A stretch of DNA of 9,332 nt from Ktedonobacter racemifer (GTDB lineage Bacteria; Chloroflexota; DTOL01; JACQYG01). Numbering within the stretch: the stretch's first letter is position 1; each line of letters starts with the position of its first letter. The position numbers and the translations under genes are program-made. Positions 5,030 to 9,332 of the stretch are shown piece after piece. The stretch covers positions 1 through 9,332 of the forward strand of contig DYIS01000057.1 in the NCBI GenBank assembly GCA_020723545.1, in the 5' to 3' direction. Under the pieces are notes generated by a model. It was not told the origin of the DNA. It worked only from the letters and a program-made list of their open reading frames with translations, and did no database searches.

Positions 5030-5890
5030 ATGCGCGTCCTGATCACGGGGAGCAAGGGGCAATTGGGCCGGGCCTTGGGCTTGGCCCTGGCCAAGGAGAC
5101 CATCTTCAATTTCGACCTCCCGGAGATGGACATCACCGACTACCGGCAGACAAGCCAGGTCATCACCGACCTGCAGCCCGAGGTGGTGATCCACTGCGCC
5201 GCGTTCACCAACGTGGATGGGTGTGAGACGGACCCCGATACGGCCTACCAGGTAAATGCCCTGGGAACGCAAAACGTCGCCTTGGCCTGCCAGCGGGCCG
5301 GGTCAGCCATGGTGTACATCAGCACCAACGAGGTCTTCGATGGCACCAAGACCGGCCCCTACCTGGAGTTCGATCAGCCGAACCCCATTAACGCCTACGG
5401 GCGGTCCAAGCTGGCAGGGGAACAGTACGTCCAGATGCTCACTCTCAAGTTCTATATCGTCCGTATTTCCTGGCTCTATGGTGAGGGGGGCGACAACTTC
5501 GTGCGCAAGATGATCCGTCGGGCCGACGAGCAGCGTAGCCTGTCCGTGGTGGATGATGAGATCGCCTCTCCCACCTACGCCAAGGACCTGGCCCAGGCAT
5601 TGGCCCAGTTAGTCCGGCAACCACAATACGGCATCTACCACCTCACCAATTCCGGCGCTTGCTCCCGCTACGAGTGGGCCCGGGAGATCATGTTCCTCAC
5701 CGGCAGGGAGCATATCCCGGTGAGGCCTATCAGCTCAAAGGAATACGTGCGGGCTTCCCGGCCACCCTTGAACGGCCAATTACGCAACTACTGTGCCGAA
5801 AAGGCCCTGGGCATCACCCTGCGCCCGTGGAAGGAGGCCCTGGAAGACTTTGTGGTGAGCAACTGGGCCGGGCTTGTGAAAGGGACCTAG
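5030..5890 (+). CDS. rfbD: dTDP-4-dehydrorhamnose reductase (RmlD/RfbD)
   Basis: A 286-residue short-chain dehydrogenase of the extended SDR type. By family it reduces dTDP-4-dehydro-L-rhamnose to dTDP-L-rhamnose with NAD(P)H in the cytoplasm. Seen are the nucleotide-binding GSKGQLG (7-13), NVDGCETDPDTAYQVNALGT (61-80), the catalytic YGRSK (Y123, K127), RISWLYG (145-151) and SPTYAKDLA (180-188). The usual STDYVFDG is STNEVFDG here (98-105), a variant worth noting. The start is ATG at 5030 with GAGG (5019-5022) seven bases upstream; an in-frame ATG at 4856 lies inside nadD and adds repeat-encoded residues, so it is rejected. rmlA, rmlB and rmlC are not in this window. It heads the glycosyltransferase block and probably supplies the donor for the next gene. 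Another nucleotide-sugar reductase role cannot be excluded. Confidence 0.86.
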   Translation: MRVLITGSKGQLGRALGLALAKETIFNFDLPEMDITDYRQTSQVITDLQPEVVIHCAAFTNVDGCETDPDTAYQVNALGTQNVALACQRAGSAMVYISTNEVFDGTKTGPYLEFDQPNPINAYGRSKLAGEQYVQMLTLKFYIVRISWLYGEGGDNFVRKMIRRADEQRSLSVVDDEIASPTYAKDLAQALAQLVRQPQYGIYHLTNSGACSRYEWAREIMFLTGREHIPVRPISSKEYVRASRPPLNGQLRNYCAEKALGITLRPWKEALEDFVVSNWAGLVKGT

Positions 5891-5893
5891 CCC

Positions 5894-6841
5894 ATGCCAC
5901 CGCTGGTCTCCGTGATCATCCCCAACTGGAACGGCGAGAGGCACCTGCTGGCTTGCCTGGATTCGCTCTGCCGCCAGACCTATGACCACCGGGAGGTCAT
6001 CGTCGTGGACAACGCCTCCTCCGATGGGTCGGTGGCCTTGGTGGAAAGAGGGTATCCCCAGGTCAAGATCGTCAGGCTACCGGTCAATCGGGGCTTCGCC
6101 GGCGGGGCGAACGAGGGGATCCGGGCCGCCCAGGGAGACGTCATCGCCCTCTTGAACAATGATGCCGAGGCCGACCCGAACTGGCTGGCGGAGCTGGTCG
6201 CTGCCCTGAGCCAACACCCCGAGGCGGGGATGGCCGCCTCTAAAATGCTCCTCTACGATCGGCGGGACGTCATCAACTCGGCGGGAGACTTCTACGGCCC
6301 GGACGGCGTGCCCGGAAATCGAGGGGTATGGCAGCGGGATTCCGGGCAGTACCAGCAGGAGGAGTGGGTGTTCGGGCCCTGCGGCGGCGCAGCAGCCTAC
6401 CGCCGCACGCTGCTCGACCAGACGGGCCTCCTGGATGAGGCCTTCTTCTTCTCCGTGGAGGACGTGGACCTGGCCTGGCGGGCTCAGTTGGCCGGCTATC
6501 GCTGCATCTACGTGCCCAGGGCGGTGGTCTATCACAAGCTGAGCGCCACCGGGGGAGGCCCCACCGCCAGCTACTACTGCGGCCGGAACTTCATTTACGT
6601 ATTGGCAAAAGACGTGCCCGCGAGCCTGCTCCGAAAGCACTGGCCGGCGATGGTCAGGGCTCAGCTCCGCTTGGCCTGGGAGTCATTCCTGCATTTTCGA
6701 GAGGCGGCGGCTCGGGCCCGGCTACGGGGCCAGATGACCGGACTATTGCACGTGCCCAGGCTCTTGAAGGCCCGGCGAGAGGTACAGGCAAGCAAACGGG
6801 TCTCTGACGAGTACCTGGAGACGATCCTTTCCAGGGGATAG
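5894..6841 (+). CDS. GT2-family glycosyltransferase, WbbL/rhamnosyltransferase-like
   Basis: A 315-residue GT-A fold glycosyltransferase, cytoplasmic or peripheral at the inner membrane face, with no clear membrane helix. The N terminus VSVIIPNWNG (5-14) and VIVVDNASSDGS (35-46) bind the nucleotide sugar. NRGFAGGAN (65-73) and LLNNDAE (86-92, a DxD-like metal site) follow. EDVDLAWR (189-196) carries the likely catalytic base, and VVYHKLSATGG (211-221) with YYCGRN (227-232) is typical of the WbbL/RfbN subgroup that adds rhamnose to lipid-linked glycans. It starts three bases after rfbD with AAAGGGA (5879-5885) eight bases upstream, so the two are in one operon. Direct proximity to the rhamnose gene favours a rhamnosyltransferase; donor and acceptor are inferred. 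Confidence 0.87.
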   Translation: MPPLVSVIIPNWNGERHLLACLDSLCRQTYDHREVIVVDNASSDGSVALVERGYPQVKIVRLPVNRGFAGGANEGIRAAQGDVIALLNNDAEADPNWLAELVAALSQHPEAGMAASKMLLYDRRDVINSAGDFYGPDGVPGNRGVWQRDSGQYQQEEWVFGPCGGAAAYRRTLLDQTGLLDEAFFFSVEDVDLAWRAQLAGYRCIYVPRAVVYHKLSATGGGPTASYYCGRNFIYVLAKDVPASLLRKHWPAMVRAQLRLAWESFLHFREAAARARLRGQMTGLLHVPRLLKARREVQASKRVSDEYLETILSRG

Positions 6842-6857
6842 AGGGAGGCTGGCCCAG

Positions 6858-7622
6858 GTGGGAGGTGGCACCGTCGAAGAGCGTCCTTACTTGACCATAG
6901 TCATCCCGGTGTACAACGAGTCCAGGCGGCTCCCCGAGAACCTGCCGAAGGTTATGGCATACCTGGAAGGGCAGACCTATCCCTGGGAGATCATCATAGT
7001 GGACGACGGCAGCGAGGACGACACGGCCGACATCGCCGAGGGCTTCCAGCGAGAGGAGCAGCGCATCTCGCTCTTAAAGAATCCCCATCAGGGAAAGGCC
7101 TACGCCGTGCGCACCGGCGTCCTGGCGGCCCGCGGGGAGAACGTCTTTCACTGCGACGTGGACCTATCCATGCCCATCCAGGAACTGGACAAACTCTTGC
7201 CTCCCCTGAGCGGCGGGTATGACCTATCAATCGGCTCCCGGACGGTCCGCCACAATTTCCCGTGGCATCGTCGCCTGATGAGTTGGGGATTCAGGCAGAT
7301 CGTCCGCCTTTTCATCGGGGCGGGATTCAAGGATACCCAGTGCGGCTTCAAGTGCTATCGCACCGAGGCGGCCAAAGACCTCTTCAACCGCACCAGGCTC
7401 TACAGCGTGGCCGGCGCCACGGTGAAGGGACCGGCGGTGACCGGGTTCGACGTTGAGGTCCTTTTCCTGGCGGTCAAAAGGGGTTACAAGGTCAAGGAGG
7501 TCCCGGTGGAATGGTACTACTCCCGGGACAGCAAGGTCAACCCCATCAAGGATAGCCTGCGCAATCTCCGCGATGTGCTCCAGGTGCGCCTGAACGATTG
7601 GCGGGGCCTTTATGGCCAATAG
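6858..7622 (+). CDS. Polyprenyl-phosphate sugar synthase (Alg5/DPM1-like GT2)
   Basis: A 254-residue GT2 enzyme resembling dolichyl-phosphate glucosyl/mannosyl synthases, which move a sugar from a nucleotide donor to a polyprenyl-phosphate carrier at the cytoplasmic face. Motifs in order: LTIVIPVYNESRRLPENL (12-29), IIIVDDGSEDDT (45-56), the metal-binding DVD (100-102), SIGSR (124-128), DTQCGFK (159-165), GFDVEVLFLA (196-205) and VPVEW (215-219). This set fits Alg5-like proteins better than ordinary GT2 transferases. No C-terminal membrane domain is present, so it is soluble or peripheral. The start is GTG with AGGGAGG (6842-6848) nine bases upstream. Its last 11 nt overlap the GT-C gene that follows, an expected partner because GT-C enzymes use polyprenyl-phosphate sugars. 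Glucose or mannose cannot be told apart here. Confidence 0.85.
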   Translation: MGGGTVEERPYLTIVIPVYNESRRLPENLPKVMAYLEGQTYPWEIIIVDDGSEDDTADIAEGFQREEQRISLLKNPHQGKAYAVRTGVLAARGENVFHCDVDLSMPIQELDKLLPPLSGGYDLSIGSRTVRHNFPWHRRLMSWGFRQIVRLFIGAGFKDTQCGFKCYRTEAAKDLFNRTRLYSVAGATVKGPAVTGFDVEVLFLAVKRGYKVKEVPVEWYYSRDSKVNPIKDSLRNLRDVLQVRLNDWRGLYGQ

Positions 7623-9027
7623 GCTCGCCCTGGCCGGGCTGGTGGCGTCCTATCTCATCCTGGGAACCGCCTACGCCGTGGGCACCCCCAAGTGGGAGAC
7701 CCCGGACGAGCCGGCCCACTACAACTACATCGTGCACCTGGCCACCGCCGGCCAACTACCGATCCTGCAAGCAGGAGACTACAATGCCGGGGAACTGGAG
7801 CGCCTTAAAGCGGCCAAGTTCCCCGACGGCATGTCTATCGACGGAGTGCGCTACGAGTTCCACCAGCCACCGCTCTTCTACCTCCTGGCTCTGCCCATTT
7901 ACAGGGTATCAGAAACCCTCCCGCTGAACTCTCGGGTGATCCTCCTGCGCTTAGTTTCCGTCCTCCTGGGGGCCTTGGTGCTGGTGACGGCCTACACCAC
8001 GGCCAGGGAGATCTTCCCCGACCGGGAGGCCTACGCCCTGGGCACGGCGGCCTTCGCCGCCACGGTGCCCATGCACATCGCCATGACCGCGGCGGTGAAC
8101 AACGACACCTTGGCCGAGCTGGTGCTGTCGGCGCTGGTGCTCTTCTCCATCAAGAGGCTGAAAGACGAGATACCCGTACGGCGCTACGTGGTAGTAATGG
8201 GGCTGCTCTTCGGCCTGGGGCTTTTGACCAAGGTGACCGTGTACGTGGCGGCAGCGATCATGGCCGCCGCCGAGGCCGGACGCTGGTGGACTGGCAAGAG
8301 GGACCTCCGGCAGTCGGCGGGTGCCCTGGCAGGCATTTTTGCCCTGAGCCTGGCCATCGGCGGGTGGTGGTTCTGGCGCAACGCACAGGTCTACGGCGAC
8401 TTCGACCTCCTGGGCCGTGCCCGCCACGACCTGGTGGTGATGGGCCAGCCCCGGACGGTGCTGGGCTGGCCGGCGGCGGTGAAGTTCATCACAGTGACCT
8501 TTAAGAGCTTCTGGGCGCAGTTCGGGTGGATGGGGCTTTTGGTGGACAACCGGATATATCTGGCGCTCTTCTTACTGTGCGCCCTGGCCTCCCTTGGTTT
8601 GATCATCTATCTGGTAAGGCGTTTCGCCGGGCTGTCCTCGATGCAAAAATGGGGGTTGGGGCTCCTGGCTTTGAGCTTCCTCTTGATCTTCGGCGGGATG
8701 GTGCAGTACAATCTGACCTTCGACCAGTCCCAGGGGCGGTATCTTTTCCCGGCGATCATACCCCTGGGCCTGTTCTTCGTCGTCGGACTGGATGAGCTAT
8801 TCTCCCGGCCCCTGCTTTTCCTGATGGCCCAGATACTGGGCTGGCTCTGGATTGCCTGGCAGGCCCGGGCCCGCTCGCTTTTGGCGGTAGGGGCAGGAGG
8901 AACCGTCGTTTTCACCGCCATCGCCTGGCTGGAAAAGAAGATGGCATTCGCCTTGCTTTACCTGGCACTCCTGGCACTAGACGTGATCTGCCTGGTGCGA
9001 TTTATCATTCCCTATTTTGCCGGGTGA
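7612..9027 (+). CDS. Multi-spanning GT-C/DUF2142-type membrane glycosyltransferase
   Basis: A 471-residue integral membrane protein with about ten or more hydrophobic segments, the first at residues 5-23. After it comes WETPDEPAHY (28-37), where D32/E33 sit in the first external loop as in GT-C enzymes. Then EFHQPPLFY (82-90), AVNNDTLAEL (161-170), LGLLTKVTVY (202-211), WRNAQVYGD (255-263) and SQGRYLFPA (373-381). NND, the TK pair and QGRYLFP fit the DUF2142 family, related to PMT/ArnT proteins. It probably transfers a sugar from a polyprenyl-phosphate carrier to a glycan, lipid or protein outside the membrane. The ATG lies inside the preceding synthase gene (11-nt overlap), pointing to coupled synthesis of donor-maker and donor-user. 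Acceptor and exact sugar are unknown. Confidence 0.8.
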   Translation: MANRLALAGLVASYLILGTAYAVGTPKWETPDEPAHYNYIVHLATAGQLPILQAGDYNAGELERLKAAKFPDGMSIDGVRYEFHQPPLFYLLALPIYRVSETLPLNSRVILLRLVSVLLGALVLVTAYTTAREIFPDREAYALGTAAFAATVPMHIAMTAAVNNDTLAELVLSALVLFSIKRLKDEIPVRRYVVVMGLLFGLGLLTKVTVYVAAAIMAAAEAGRWWTGKRDLRQSAGALAGIFALSLAIGGWWFWRNAQVYGDFDLLGRARHDLVVMGQPRTVLGWPAAVKFITVTFKSFWAQFGWMGLLVDNRIYLALFLLCALASLGLIIYLVRRFAGLSSMQKWGLGLLALSFLLIFGGMVQYNLTFDQSQGRYLFPAIIPLGLFFVVGLDELFSRPLLFLMAQILGWLWIAWQARARSLLAVGAGGTVVFTAIAWLEKKMAFALLYLALLALDVICLVRFIIPYFAG

Positions 9028-9075
9028 GCCAGTTCGGCCAAGTAGTATGGGCACTTATTCGTGGGAGGTCCAAAG

Positions 9076-9332
9076 ATGGTTAGGGTAGACCGGGAGCACC
9101 CCATCTGTCTGGAAGCCATAGGGGTTGTCGAAAACGAGGTCACCGAATTTCGAGATTGGGGCTGGGAAGATGTGGAGTCACGGCTGGTCATTGCAGAAAG
9201 GTGGGCGCCGGCCCTGGATGGGCTGGAGGAGTTCTCTCACGTCATGGTGATCTTCTGGCTCCACCGGGTACCGGAGGACAAGAAGGCGATCATGAAGATC
9301 CGCCCCAAGGACCGGCAGGATATGCCCCTTCT
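9076..9332 (+). CDS. TrmO/TsaA-family tRNA methyltransferase, N-terminal part
   Basis: The frame is open to the window edge (85 complete codons), so the gene is cut off. ATG at 9076 has GGGAGG (9063-9068) seven bases upstream. The product contains EAIGVVENEV (13-22) and LDGLEEFSHVMVIFWLHR (residues about 50-67), the core signature of the TsaA/UPF0066 fold. The best-known member, TrmO, uses S-adenosylmethionine to methylate N6-threonylcarbamoyladenosine at position 37 of threonine tRNAs. The confirming GVFATRSPxRPNPIG motif would lie beyond the window. It follows the GT-C gene after 48 nt with no visible terminator; its link to the glycan genes is probably only positional. Confidence 0.85.
   Translation, partial: MVRVDREHPICLEAIGVVENEVTEFRDWGWEDVESRLVIAERWAPALDGLEEFSHVMVIFWLHRVPEDKKAIMKIRPKDRQDMPL

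Noticed and set aside
6077..6640. Minus-strand frame of 187 codons antisense to the WbbL-like gene
   Set aside because: The plus-strand frame has complete GT2 motifs; the antisense product is not recognisable and fits a composition-driven shadow.
9047..9088. Short frame starting ATGGGCACTTATTCG upstream of the TrmO-like gene
   Set aside because: It is out of frame with the gene, closes after about 13 codons and has no good ribosome-binding site; ATG 9076 fits far better.

Overview
This window is GC-rich bacterial chromosomal DNA with densely packed genes, frequent GTG/TTG starts and short overlaps between neighbours. The obg-nadD pair, the RmlD-like reductase with an STNEVFDG motif, and a DUF2142-type membrane glycosyltransferase suggest a member of the Chloroflexota (Dehalococcoidia or Anaerolineae-like). 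That placement is a judgement from gene style, not a demonstrated one. No rRNA, tRNA, CRISPR array, transposase or phage gene was seen.

Left part, minus strand (160-2823). Read right to left, this holds a 14-codon leader ORF, nagA (N-acetylglucosamine-6-phosphate deacetylase), a Fur-family repressor and an FTR1-family iron permease. nagA and fur each have a textbook sigma70 promoter with a perfect TTGACA box and a 17-bp spacer. fur and the permease gene share a related 7-1-7 operator (TGCGAAT-N-RTTnnCA). It lies over the predicted start site of fur and over the putative -10 of the permease gene, so the regulator probably controls itself and the permease. A hairpin plus T7 tract separates the two genes.

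Centre (2786-2993). This is the divergent region between nagA and obg. It holds the nagA promoter, a perfect TATAAT box for obg, an 8+8 bp perfect inverted repeat between the two promoters, and two related palindromes in the predicted obg leader.

Right part, plus strand (2994-9332). obg (ribosome-associated GTPase) overlaps nadD (NAD biosynthesis). The 3' end of nadD runs into a 70-nt element of degenerate 8-nt repeats, forward then inverted, which adds about 25 low-complexity residues to NadD. A surface-glycan block follows: rmlD/rfbD (dTDP-4-dehydrorhamnose reductase), a WbbL-like GT2 glycosyltransferase, an Alg5/DPM1-like polyprenyl-phosphate sugar synthase and a multi-spanning GT-C/DUF2142 protein. 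The last two overlap by 11 nt. The simplest reading is that rhamnose is made and transferred in the cytoplasm, while a second sugar is loaded on a polyprenyl carrier and used outside the membrane by the GT-C enzyme. The window ends inside a gene for a TrmO/TsaA-type tRNA methyltransferase.

Most genes are ordinary housekeeping or envelope genes. The more unusual signals are non-coding: the inverted octamer element, the nagA leader ORF, the shared Fur operator and the palindromes of the nagA/obg region.
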